Position numbers and translations under genes: made by a program
Notes under the pieces: model-generated
Seen by the model: the letters and a program-made list of their open reading frames with translations, nothing else
Database searches by the model: none
What the model was told of the DNA's origin: nothing
Part shown: positions 27,401 through 36,300 of the stretch, one piece after another
Layout: each line of letters starts with the position of its first letter
Position numbering within the stretch: position 1 is the stretch's first letter
Source: Candidatus Cloacimonadota bacterium
GTDB taxonomy: Bacteria > Cloacimonadota > Cloacimonadia > Cloacimonadales > TCS61
Direction of reading: 5' to 3'
Assembly (NCBI GenBank): GCA_021736135.1
Contig: JAIPGO010000014.1
Span: forward strand, 1-56,533
DNA: 56,533 nt

Positions 27401-28467
27401 GATTCGTTAGCAATCAGGTTTCCCGGTCCTGGCACTTCACCAAGAGAGAAACTGTCGAAACTTAAAAGAGAATTATCAAATGTCAGGTTGAATTGGAATG
27501 ATATAGCACCCATTTCAGTAGTCAACAATGTTGTACTGACTGGAATTTCTACTCCTGCTCCAATAGCTGCATTAGCAGAACCGGCTGTGATGACTACATC
27601 TTCATAAGGATTATATGCAGCTACTTCCACATTTCCATTTACCAGGTTGTAAAGATATGTGGAATTATATTTAAATTCATTAAGATCAAGAACAGTGGTG
27701 CCGACACCAGCTCCACTGAAGGTGATATTGCAGAGTGTTCCTTCACCTGAGATAGGCATTACGTTGGCATAAGCAACAGATACTACACCAGGAGAGGATT
27801 CATTAGCTATCAGATTACCCGGATTAGGTACTGTTCCCATTGAAAAACTTTCATAAGAAAGCACTTCATCATCAAAAACCAGGTCAAACTGGAAGGAGAT
27901 TGCTCCCATATCCGTCGTTAACATTGTTGTTGTTATCGGAATAACAATATTGTTTCCGATAGTAGTGCTCCCAGATCCGGCTGTTATCACAACATCCTGA
28001 AATGGATTATAGACCGTAACCATTACATTGCCATCAATGAGATTGGCATTAGCCAGGTAAGTAGCATTATACTTGAATTGATTAAGATCAAGTACTGTGT
28101 TACCTTCATCGATAGCATTAAAATTAAGCGTGATAAGATCACCAATACCACTAATAGGCTGATAGTGGGCAAATGCCACTATTATATGACCTGGAGTGGG
28201 CTGATTAGCCAGCAGGCTTCCACTACCGGCTACAACTTCTCCGGCAATAAAGCCACTGTAACTAATGATCGTGGGATCAAAATCAAGATTAAACTGAAAG
28301 GCTGTGATATTCCAATCTTCTTCCAGTTCGGTCGTACTGATGGAAATTGCAAAATCATCTCCTGTATTCACAGCAGCGCTGGAACATGTGATGATTGAAT
28401 TTTCAAACTGACCGAAAAGTAGAGTTGCTATCAAAGCCAGGAAGACTGTTAATACAACTTTTTTCAT
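21463..28467 (-). CDS. scaffoldin-like protein with five cohesin-like modules, PKD and FlgD-like C-terminal sorting domain
   Basis: 2334 aa with signal peptide (residues 1-20). Cohesin-like modules lie at about 22-152, 156-285, 288-416, 954-1082 and 1270-1398. Each shows the pattern W/GxIxFQFxLxFD...ISY.GF..GEV, then ANE..PG...VAYA and a final F/L-FKYN. Other parts are a duplicated domain around GSIWG...ECRGVA (421-537 and 738-853), two repeats with SYIKSQTQY, four PKD domains (about 858-948, 1404-1490, 1492-1580, 1852-1940), a cleaved-adhesin-like region as in gingipain haemagglutinins, and a FlgD-like C-terminus with NYPNPFNPETAI (from about 2245). It has no dockerin of its own. It probably serves as the surface scaffold for the dockerin proteins encoded just upstream. 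AAGGAG lies 11 nt before the ATG. Confidence 0.75.
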   Translation of the reverse strand: MKKVVLTVFLALIATLLFGQFENSIITCSSAAVNTGDDFAISISTTELEEDWNITAFQFNLDFDPTIISYSGFIAGEVVAGSGSLLANQPTPGHIIVAFAHYQPISGIGDLITLNFNAIDEGNTVLDLNQFKYNATYLANANLIDGNVMVTVYNPFQDVVITAGSGSTTIGNNIVIPITTTMLTTDMGAISFQFDLVFDDEVLSYESFSMGTVPNPGNLIANESSPGVVSVAYANVMPISGEGTLCNITFSGAGVGTTVLDLNEFKYNSTYLYNLVNGNVEVAAYNPYEDVVITAGSANAAIGAGVEIPVSTTLLTTEMGAISFQFNLTFDNSLLSFDSFSLGEVPGPGNLIANESAPGVISVAYANVMPITGEGNLCYLTFIADVAGSSALELSLFKYNSSYLNNLIDGSIMISSVQYPDWTVNPNAFEYNGSIWGRVELDDVPVTVTSGMLGCFVDDECRGVASLANGSIIDYTTPFGHVAFMPMIFSDVTSGEMLDFYYFDAETEAIYNVAESMEFIADMVVGNGMNPFVFHASTINTVDVTKNMVPGWNWLSLNVIGDDMSVNSVLTSVGGDASYIKSQTQYATYYAGMGWFGTLNTINNTTFYKLDVSNNTTFEYTGIPVDLNDTIYNLSSGWNWISYAPQVPEATSYALEGLNGAGSYIKSQTQYSTYYAGMGWFGTLNNMVPLAGYMLDMSIPTQFNYPAPDVTARTVVNNVTPVNNDLGVSTQSRDRVPEWTVNPYDYEYNGSIWGTVAINGIPCNDVNDWLGAFVDGECRGVANYDEGSVIDYTIPFGHIAFMPMIFSNVTSGETLTFQYYDASQDLIFDVTETMDFVADMVIGNGLTPFEFHVETGGNLPPSANAGVDQSVYEGDLVTLDGSASSDPEMMPLTYLWTAPAGITLDDATAVMPTFTAPDVDMDMEYTFTLVVNDGELNSLVDEVVVTVMNIWTFEESMIIVSSDDVIELEEFEISVSTSPIDESWNVIAFQFDLDFDPAVISYEGFSMGEVPNGGSIIANELTPGHVRVAYAHYLNLSGVGTLCNLEFQAIGMGGSTVLDIYEFKYNQTYMTNLVDGLVNVEPLPNHTPTIELPDSFYFVTNETLTVDFSMYVDDVDGDDLVLDYSGNTDIMVTITDLMVEFSAPADWTGSETLTFSVDDGYSRDVAFDDVDIVVTLPDPILEFDLPETLSLVTESSVMIDFEEYILYANLDPASLTLEVTGNSNIGVIIDGFEVTFNSTTWIGSENMTFTVSNTEISASDDVMVSVVDFLNSVLTVESLTVDDGMDFDVAISSSVVDPSWNVIAYQCSLSYDTNYLSWNDVTVENTFAPGTVLGNEIQPGFVNIAYMHYQPLDGEGPICYLNFTAHGIGETNIHIWAFKYNSTFMLPENQHDGVIMINDVGIQYVPIADAGEDQSVIGGDFVTLDGSGSFDMNGDALTYAWTAPAGITLSSTTVIMPTFTAPENTMVVDYTFSLVVTDNDGASDPDEVVVTVIPPNMPPVAMAGDDVSWWENLTVTLDGTGSYDPDGDPITYMWTGAGLTFDDPTSATPVVTLPNVNDDTDYTVTLTVNDGFLNGTDNLTITVMNVTIPLNPPSNLAVENMDDGEALFTWNSPAGGDVLEEGFEVWPPAGWVFVDDDGDSYGWDDGGELGLDAHTGDGLAYSASYINDIGALNPDNWLISPAVTFSGSGSVNYFVCAQDAAWAGEHYGVYISDSGTDPDDFDLLFEETMTARSTGRVERIIPKGTRVQGAWYERTVDIDGYSGACYIAFRHFNCTDMFYLDLDDVTITPTLGASRELAGYNVYLDGLMVGSTTAAVTEFLFEDLIDGNDYEAGVVAVYDEGFSPMVTLDFTYIANQAPVADAGNDQTVRDGMQVTLNGSASFDPDGDPITYLWTAPAGITLSSTTVAMPTFTAPEITNETDYSFTLQVSDGEYTDSDVVVITVQQDEPGNVEAVHLTNPAFVQLTWEAPEIGGETGEWVHYDSGMNDDGIGLTSGGSFVVAARWAAGDLDDYDGMQITKMNFFPRGITTGHVAKIWTGANAANVVVSQNITDYTSETWNEIYYTTPYTIDSSLELWVGYTCDAQPAGEYPAGCDAGPAIAGFGDMISQNGGVSWDPLSGFGLDYNWNIQAWVAGAARALPLASAPQTPEVTSFFTSEDNIFACGNLGAPAITTRDERSFLLGFYVYLDDILYDDEMLDIDETSYIFMNMTGDHHYGVAAVYNDGESDIENAWLVDNDDNLLPTVTALQGNYPNPFNPETAIKLSLAEDANVEINIFNMRGQIVRTLVNEYMDAGFHNIVWNGTNDHGQNVASGVYFYNMKSDRYSSTKKMILMK

Positions 28468-28527
28468 AGATTAATACTCCTTCTTCTTACAAAATTTCTT
28501 TTTTTATTATTCATTATTTATTATTTA

Positions 28528-28560
28528 TGGCAGGAACAGAACGTAATCCTGTTCCTGCCA
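28528..28560 (-). terminator. hairpin between lamin-tail protein and scaffoldin genes
   Basis: A 12-bp perfect stem TGGCAGGAACAG / CTGTTCCTGCCA, 10 bp after the stop of the upstream gene. The sequence after it on the minus strand is AT-rich but has no U-run, so it may only attenuate or protect the transcript and give the scaffoldin gene a separate level. Confidence 0.45.
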
Positions 28561-28570
28561 GATATTAATT

Positions 28571-31500
28571 CTATTTCAACATCAGCATTTTATTCATGCT
28601 GTTCAATTCACCGATCTGTGCCCGGTAGAAATAAACACCACTGCCGACAGAAGAACCTCTATTATCTGAACCATTCCATAGCAGGTTGTGATTTCCATAA
28701 TCCAGATCGCCATCAAACAGAGTTTTTACTAACTGGCCTTTGATGTTATATATATCAACCTTAACGCTGGTGGCATCATTAGCAACTGCCAGTCTGATAT
28801 TGGTGACAGGATTGAATGGATTCGGGTAATTCCCCAGAACCGCATTAGCTGTAATAACATTATTTATTTCCAGATCCTGCATATTGATTTCTTTTTCGCT
28901 GCTAACACCATTTATTGTTAATTCCACTACGAATGAACCTTCAACTGCCATTGCTTCGTAAGGTAAGCTGACTATTTCACCACTTAACTGATATGCGCTG
29001 GCTAAAGCTAAAGCAAACCCGTCCGGATTTACTGAACTCGTTGCATCTTTATTGACCACTGGAGTTCCGATATTGATCAGATCACTATTAATTTTGATTA
29101 CGGCACTATATAATTCGCCATCAGCCTGGAAGTTCAAGGTATTTCCAATAACTTTCACCTTAAGATCTGCTACGGGATTAGAGGTCCTGAGCAATTCTAC
29201 CGGGAATACATCTATCAGATCAACGCTATACTGCAGGACAAGGGCAGCGTCATAAGCTTCCACAAATAGATTTCCATCAACGTCTCCAGCTATTAACTGC
29301 CAGGTCCAGGGTAAAGGTGCTCCTATTGGATTAAGCTGAACAGCAAACTGCAGCATATTGGCTGCATCAAAAGCATCCACTGACCAGTCACCTGTTACAT
29401 CACCATAAAGCCAGTCTGGACCTGTCACCAGGTCTTCAGCAAAACGTGGTGTTAATTCAAACAGATTATAACTGTAATTAACAACTCCAGTCACTGAAAC
29501 AAATTCATCTCCAACTAAAGCGTCAACATGATAGATGGAATCATCTGCCTGACATTCGCCAGTGCCGTCATCCAGATACCATTCACCATAACTATTGGTT
29601 TCCTGAGTAACAATTACATCCTGAACCTGTACCAGTACGCTTTCCCAGGCTTCTTCAGAACTCAACTGAAGAGTTGTGATTACGGTTGGCGCTGGTATCG
29701 GATTACCGCTGCTTACTACTACAAAACCTGTGATCTCGTAAATCTCTGTAAGACCATAATATTCGGAAATAAGTCCCGTAATTATAATCTCGTCTCCCAT
29801 GACTGGGGTGTGATCAGGATCATATGCGTAAAGCCCGTTGAAAGCGCCACCTTCCGGTGTGCTGATCCAGTATTTATTCGATCCGGTTGCTGTTACTATT
29901 CCCTGAGTACTCACTATCTGACCAGCATAAGGAGATATATCTGTCTCATCAATGGGAGTCTGAATTTCCGGAATTGTAACCATTATCAGATCATTCCAGT
30001 AAATTTCAGGAAGTATTTGTGTCATACCTGCATCATCAATGGTGAACACACGGTTATCAACACTTTCCCATACCCAATCACTTGCACCATCGGCAAGCAT
30101 GGCAAATTTATATTCCACTTCCAGAATTGAACCTTCCGGGAATAGGAGATCAATGGAATAAGTGTCACGCATAGGAACCAGAAGATTTACTCCGGGATCC
30201 CAGCTTAAGGGAGCTACACTTCCCTGAATGGAGATTCCTCCAGCAAATAATGCCGGATCAACATATTCCATATTCAATATAAATGTAACCGTAACATCCT
30301 GGGTAGTAAACTCAGGAGGTTCCTGATCATTGAACCAGCAGTCAAAAACGTTTTCACCATCGAAAACCGTATAAGTTCTGTTATCGCCACCAGGAAATTC
30401 TGCCAGATCCCAGTTCCCGTCAATGCGGAACTTGAATTCGCAGCCATATCCCAGAGGTAACATCGTTGTCATTGTATAAATCCCGTCTTCATCAAGGTCA
30501 TCGCCAATTATTGGCACGGCACCCCATTCGTTGAAATTAGCCCCTAGATCCACAAAATTTACTCCGGGAACAAAAGCACCCAGGGTTATCTGATAATTCA
30601 TATTTACGTTAAATGTAACTTCAAATTCAGGAGCTTCACCATGGTAGCCCAGATATTCAAAAGTATTCTGCGGATATACTTCCCATTCACCGTCATCTGC
30701 ATTGGTTCCTGCTGCAGCCAGCCAGTCAGTATTTCCGGCTGTTACAAATCCTTTCCGAACCAGAGTATGATCTTTTGTTGCGGTAGTAACACCAGCTACA
30801 TCCCAGCCGTCTCCGGGATCATTATTCGGGTCACCAATAATATCTATCAATACCCAGTTCTCTCCATCAAGAGAATATTCCAATCCACGGGCGTCATCAC
30901 CATTATGATGAACCACGCTCGGATATGATAAAAATTCATCTGCATTTAAGGGATCAAAGAAATCAGGACTTGTTCCATCATTTAATATAACCCAGACGTC
31001 TCCATCTTCCAGCATAGCGCCTTCCGGGAAGATGTGCCAATATGCCCAGCCACCACCATTTACGGCCTGCGCTATACGGTAATGAGCAAGATCAACGGTC
31101 TCACCTGTGCCATTGTATATTTCCATAGCCTTGTTATTTGAAGAACCTTCAATATATTCACTGAAGATCATTCCACTCTGAACCGGGAACCAGTCATTAA
31201 AGAGAACAGTTGGTAATACTGTATCCACATCAGGAACTGTCAAAGTGCGGTTAGTCCATTCATCATTGCCCCAGGCATTACCATTTACGTATTTATATTC
31301 ATGATATGCACCAGATAGTAAAACTAATGTAACCGTATAAATCCCGTCCAAATCATCATCAAACATTTCCGTTGCTGCCGGATCCCAGCCCTGGAAACTA
31401 CCGGCGATATGCACGCCATCGGGTGAAACTACTTGATATTGCATATCTACTGCAAAGGTGATATTGACATCCTCTGGAGGTGCAGCATTAACCGTTAAAT

Positions 31501-33250
31501 TACCGATTGTGTCTGCATAATACCACAAATCATCACCTTCATAAATATAACGGTAAGTATAATCATATAGCCCTTCAATCATACCATACATATTCCCCAT
31601 ATATTCGTCATTTGCACCAGCATCAACATTAAACTCGGTATCAAACCAGGTCCAGTCATCACCAGGTGTACTGCCATCAGCACCATAACCCACCTGAGCT
31701 GTGATTCCTAAGCCCTGACCTGCTAAATTAGTTACACCATCCATCCAAACCTGACCATAGATAGTTTCAGTGGTATCACCTACTGTCATCATTGTATTGA
31801 ATGGCCATTGCAGATTACCCCAGCCAATTGATGAAGTAGGAACGGAATTAACAGCTCCTGGTGTTCCAAAATCAGCATAACTTGCCTGCCAGTTTGCTGC
31901 CAGAGTATTATCCAGTTCCGGAGAAATCAATTCCAGGGAAGGTCCAAAACCATCTGGTTCTGTTACCCATTCTCCACCATCATCATAATCCACATAGTCG
32001 ATCCAGGTGCTGTCTGCTGTTACCAGAAGAACATCTTCACCACTATTTCCCAGTCCACCCGCAAATACACCATAAGCTGTAACTCCGAATGCACCAAATA
32101 AACTGTCAGCATTTATTGCCAGAACTATATAAGCTCCGGCATCAATCATTGCACCAGCTTCAAAAGCATAATCGATACCTTCCGAAAAATAGCAGCCGGT
32201 CATATCGGCAGCTTCTGTTCCGGGATTATATAATTCCAGATATTCATAATAAGCATCATCACCTAAATCTATTGATGGATTATACATTATCTCCGTTATA
32301 ACGATCTCAGGTATTTCCATTACGTCGGTAATTGTAAAGAAACCGTCACTCATATCCATCGGATCGGCATCAACGGCATCTTCAACTACCATTAATATTT
32401 CCGAACTGATTGGTACGTCAGTCGGGATCAGCCATTCATAAGAACCGGTATTTATAATATCAGTAGCAATATCAAAACGTACGGGCAGCTGCAGATAAAT
32501 ATCCACATTGCCGTCAAACATTGTGTTGTTCCAGGTTATCATATAAGTGGAACCAACAATCCAGGTTTCACCACCATTAGGGCTGGTAACTTCTATAGCA
32601 GGTTCTTCAACAACGTTTATATGCCAGCCAATGTAATCAAATGTATCTATATCATATACTATCCACTGGCTGTCATCGGCATTGGTTCCGGCAGCCAGAG
32701 GCCATTCGTCATTACCATGAATTCCTTCATAAACGTCTGATTTGCGAACCAGAGTGTGATTTACGGTAGCATCAGCAATACCAGCTATTGCCCAGGAACT
32801 GCCTGGATCTTCCGGATAAGTTCCGATCATATCAACTATACTGATCATAACGGGATCTCCCGTGGGACCTGTTGTCGGATATATTCCTTCAGCATCGATC
32901 TTACCCAGACCACGGAAATCATCTCCATTAAAATTAGCAATATAGTTATCGATAAAATCAGCCTGATCAAGAATAACCTGAGTGGCGGACCCATGTGCGA
33001 ATACAAATACATCTTCATTTGCCAGTGTGCCGCTCATCCAGTAGTAATACTCGTCGTAGTTCCCACCATTGGCTGCCTGCAAAAGTACATAATCACTCAA
33101 ATCAACTTCAGCACCAGTACCATTATAGATCTCAAGCGCTTTGTTGTAACTTGAACCTTCGATGTACTCTGAAATAATCAGATCATTGAATTGGGCAAAG
33201 GCAAACGTACTTAAAACAAGTACAGCAACTAATAATACAGTCTTTTTCAT
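28571..33250 (-). CDS. secreted lamin-tail/CBM-like/OB-fold protein with dockerin and FlgD-like C-terminus
   Basis: 1559 aa; AGGAGGG precedes the ATG and residues 1-19 are a signal peptide. Three lamin-tail domains (LIISEYIEGSSYNKALEIYN near 24; ITEIMYNP near 320; MIFSEYIEGSSNNKAMEIYN near 700) alternate with a Ser/Thr-protein-like Ig domain (TSPNGGETW) and three CBM20/48-like beta-sandwiches (such as VHIAGSFQGWDP). An OB-fold region like those of secreted nucleases follows (about 1090-1270), without a nuclease domain. A two-repeat dockerin (about 1281-1353; GDVTGDWSVDAFDAANMLQF and GDVDGNLFVEAYDAALVLQY) and the PNPFNP sorting domain close the chain. It probably supplies glycan or nucleic-acid binding to the cohesin scaffold. 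There is no catalytic motif that I can name. Confidence 0.7.
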   Translation of the reverse strand: MKKTVLLVAVLVLSTFAFAQFNDLIISEYIEGSSYNKALEIYNGTGAEVDLSDYVLLQAANGGNYDEYYYWMSGTLANEDVFVFAHGSATQVILDQADFIDNYIANFNGDDFRGLGKIDAEGIYPTTGPTGDPVMISIVDMIGTYPEDPGSSWAIAGIADATVNHTLVRKSDVYEGIHGNDEWPLAAGTNADDSQWIVYDIDTFDYIGWHINVVEEPAIEVTSPNGGETWIVGSTYMITWNNTMFDGNVDIYLQLPVRFDIATDIINTGSYEWLIPTDVPISSEILMVVEDAVDADPMDMSDGFFTITDVMEIPEIVITEIMYNPSIDLGDDAYYEYLELYNPGTEAADMTGCYFSEGIDYAFEAGAMIDAGAYIVLAINADSLFGAFGVTAYGVFAGGLGNSGEDVLLVTADSTWIDYVDYDDGGEWVTEPDGFGPSLELISPELDNTLAANWQASYADFGTPGAVNSVPTSSIGWGNLQWPFNTMMTVGDTTETIYGQVWMDGVTNLAGQGLGITAQVGYGADGSTPGDDWTWFDTEFNVDAGANDEYMGNMYGMIEGLYDYTYRYIYEGDDLWYYADTIGNLTVNAAPPEDVNITFAVDMQYQVVSPDGVHIAGSFQGWDPAATEMFDDDLDGIYTVTLVLLSGAYHEYKYVNGNAWGNDEWTNRTLTVPDVDTVLPTVLFNDWFPVQSGMIFSEYIEGSSNNKAMEIYNGTGETVDLAHYRIAQAVNGGGWAYWHIFPEGAMLEDGDVWVILNDGTSPDFFDPLNADEFLSYPSVVHHNGDDARGLEYSLDGENWVLIDIIGDPNNDPGDGWDVAGVTTATKDHTLVRKGFVTAGNTDWLAAAGTNADDGEWEVYPQNTFEYLGYHGEAPEFEVTFNVNMNYQITLGAFVPGVNFVDLGANFNEWGAVPIIGDDLDEDGIYTMTTMLPLGYGCEFKFRIDGNWDLAEFPGGDNRTYTVFDGENVFDCWFNDQEPPEFTTQDVTVTFILNMEYVDPALFAGGISIQGSVAPLSWDPGVNLLVPMRDTYSIDLLFPEGSILEVEYKFAMLADGASDWVWESVDNRVFTIDDAGMTQILPEIYWNDLIMVTIPEIQTPIDETDISPYAGQIVSTQGIVTATGSNKYWISTPEGGAFNGLYAYDPDHTPVMGDEIIITGLISEYYGLTEIYEITGFVVVSSGNPIPAPTVITTLQLSSEEAWESVLVQVQDVIVTQETNSYGEWYLDDGTGECQADDSIYHVDALVGDEFVSVTGVVNYSYNLFELTPRFAEDLVTGPDWLYGDVTGDWSVDAFDAANMLQFAVQLNPIGAPLPWTWQLIAGDVDGNLFVEAYDAALVLQYSVDLIDVFPVELLRTSNPVADLKVKVIGNTLNFQADGELYSAVIKINSDLINIGTPVVNKDATSSVNPDGFALALASAYQLSGEIVSLPYEAMAVEGSFVVELTINGVSSEKEINMQDLEINNVITANAVLGNYPNPFNPVTNIRLAVANDATSVKVDIYNIKGQLVKTLFDGDLDYGNHNLLWNGSDNRGSSVGSGVYFYRAQIGELNSMNKMLMLK

Positions 33251-33362
33251 AAAAAAACCCTCCTGTTAATATTTCTTACTTTACAATTATCGCTTCTCAC
33301 TGGTAATATTCCTTTCCAAGAAGCTCGGAGCCAAAACTCCGAAAGTAAACTTTCATCTTTCA

Positions 33363-36300
33363 TCATTTTTTGTAAAGAACATTTTGAGTCTTCTTTGACC
33401 CAGATGATTTATCTTTGTTATCTGCGTTACTGGAAGCCCTGATACCAGTCATTTCCCGCATATTAATCTCTACAGGGAATACATTAATGATTCCAACATA
33501 ATATTGCAGGATCAATGATGCATCATAAGATTCAATCGCTCCATTTCCATCAACGTCCGCTGCCAGAATTCGTAATGGCTCCCAGGGTATGGGATCAATT
33601 GCCGGAATGGGATCCATGCCCACAAAATACTGCAGGCTGATCGAGGCGTCATAAGCTTCCACATAACCATTGCTGTCCACATCACCATAATTCACGACGA
33701 CACTACCCACACTCAGTTCAACTGGTATTATCAGATCTGATAAATTGGGATCATTGGTCGTTAGATGAAGATGGCAGAGATAATCTCCTAACTCAAGCTC
33801 AGAGGTTTCAACGGTTATAGTGATCTGCTGATTTTCTCCACTAGTCACGATGCCCGAAGCCTGTGATATCTGCAGCCAGTCAATTATCTGATAAAACTCA
33901 ATTGCCATATCTTCATGCAGATAATCGCTGTTAAAACACACCTGCAAACCATTGGTCCCGCCTGCATCCTGGATACCGATCGTATTCGTGTCAATATCGC
34001 CGGATAGTGAATGATACTGATATTTGATGCTTCCTTCACTGTTGATTATTACTTCAAAATCATAAGTTCCGTTATTCACACCGGCATAGTGTTCCACCTG
34101 GTCAAACATTACGATTAGTTCTGTGCCGGTGCTAAAATAATAAACGTTACCTCCGCCGTTGCCATCGATTTCAGGATATAGATCATCCCAGAAAGGTAAT
34201 AATGCCGGACAGGGAGCATTCGGATTGGGAATCGCTTCGTTTGACCATTCCGAATTATCGGAACCAAAACCTATCCAGCCATTAGGATTGATGCGGAACT
34301 GCGTATAATCTTCTTCATAAAAATTGAAAGAAAATCCTATATCAAAAAAACCTGTTCCTGTATCATTACCTGTAAAACTAACCTGGGTACCGGTAGTGCT
34401 GATATCTACCCAGTTATATACCGGTCCGCCCGGCTCGTCACTATCATACCACATATAGCCATAGGCATCAGGTCCACCCATATCTCTGCTCTGGTAATCC
34501 TTGCTGATATTATATACCAGATTGGCTTCCCCGTCATTACCTATTTCCAGTATATTCGAGCCTGTCTCTCCGGGCTCCAGTTGAAAGGAAAATTCCTCCA
34601 CGTTAAGTAATGCTGACGGTGGTTCCAGAACCTCTGGAGTATTGGTTGTAAACAATATCGCCATATTATCTTCCAGTGGTTTGCAGGCTGCGGGATAAGC
34701 ATTATTAAATGTATATTGCAAACCTGTCTGTGAATCTTCGTTCTCCAGTCCCAGAGTACAGTACTGCCCATGATTGCTCGGATATGAACCCGCATTATTG
34801 TTGGTTACATCCATATACTGCATTTTGATCTCACTGTCCCCGGTATTGGTCGGGTAATAAATGGGATCATATAAAATTATCTGGAAAGTTTCTCCTGCTC
34901 CGGTATCACCATTGGTTATTCTTGACCACTCCACAACATAATAATGAAGATCTTCATCGAAATACCTGAGTACGTCTCCGGAACCAATATTCAGATCATC
35001 CCAGAAGGCTGCTATCATAGGACTCGGGCCCTGAGGTCCGGGTATTTGATAGTTCATAAAATTCGCAGTTTCATGATAACCGGGTGCAATCCAGCCATTA
35101 GTACAAACGCAGATCTGATGATATTCTATTCCGTAAAATACAAATGTGAAATCTCCCGGCAACATTATATTGGCAAAGTTTCCGGTTCCACCACCTGTTC
35201 CGGTAGCGGTTCCTCCTGCCCAGCTTATAGATGTACCGGCTCCGCCATAATCGTGGTCTATTTCTATCCAGTCATAAGCCGGACATAAATTATAATATAC
35301 ATCTCCATCATCATAACACATATATCCATGATCATCCGGTCCATAAGGATCACTTAAAACAGCCTCACCTATCGGCACACTTATATTCACGAAACTGTCA
35401 TATCCGGCAAGACTGGTCAAATGGATGCTGAAGGGAATATAAGTACCCGGCACAATAGCTGCTCCGGCAGTTATTGTGTAACGATCCAAAGAATTGTTGC
35501 TTGAACTTCCGGCTGCGATCGTCCCAAAGCTGCCATTGTCATCAACAATTATTATCCTGTTATCTCCGCAGGTTAACTGACCCGTAACCCCTGCTGCCGG
35601 AAGTTCTCCGTTATTTTCTATTGTGAAGTATAAATCTGCTGTTTCACCCGGGACAATCACTCCGTCTCCTGCAATAGTATAATCGCTGGCATAAAGACTC
35701 GGTCCATAAACTCGCACCATAAAACAGGTTTCCCAGATGTTGTGTCCTGATCCCGAGATAATGGCATTCATAACTATTTCCACTCCTCCCTGAATCGCAT
35801 CGTCAAACTCTATCTCAAATCCGCTCACAGCAGTGGAACTGCCTCCCGCCGGTATTTCACCAAAAGCAATGTTGTTTGTCAATATAGTCAGGTATTCATT
35901 ATCACAATTAAGAGTTACGGTTACATCACTCACTGCCATCGTCCCGCTGTTCTCCAATGTCAGCATTACTTCCACTGTTTCTCCCGGATTGACTTGACCA
36001 TTACCATTGCCGGCAGAATCGTCATAAACTACGTCCTCAATATCCACGAACTGTTCCACCTGTTCGATAGTAATTTCTTCTACAACAGGAATATGATCGT
36101 GCTTGCTGATTACCAGTGTATAATCACCTTCATCGGCTCCATCCAGATCAAGAATTATCTCTCCGTTCGCGTCACAGTATCCGGTTATTGAAAAATCAGT
36201 ATCATCACCGGTCAAAGTTACCCAGGCACCTTCGGCTGCATTACCAATTGAATCCATCACAGATACCAGGTAATAACTGCTTCCGAAAGGAATTGTTTCA

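Noticed and set aside
29528-30130. Plus-strand frame of 200 codons
   Set aside because: Antisense to the 1559-residue secreted protein; composition is that of the complementary strand and there is no recognisable domain.
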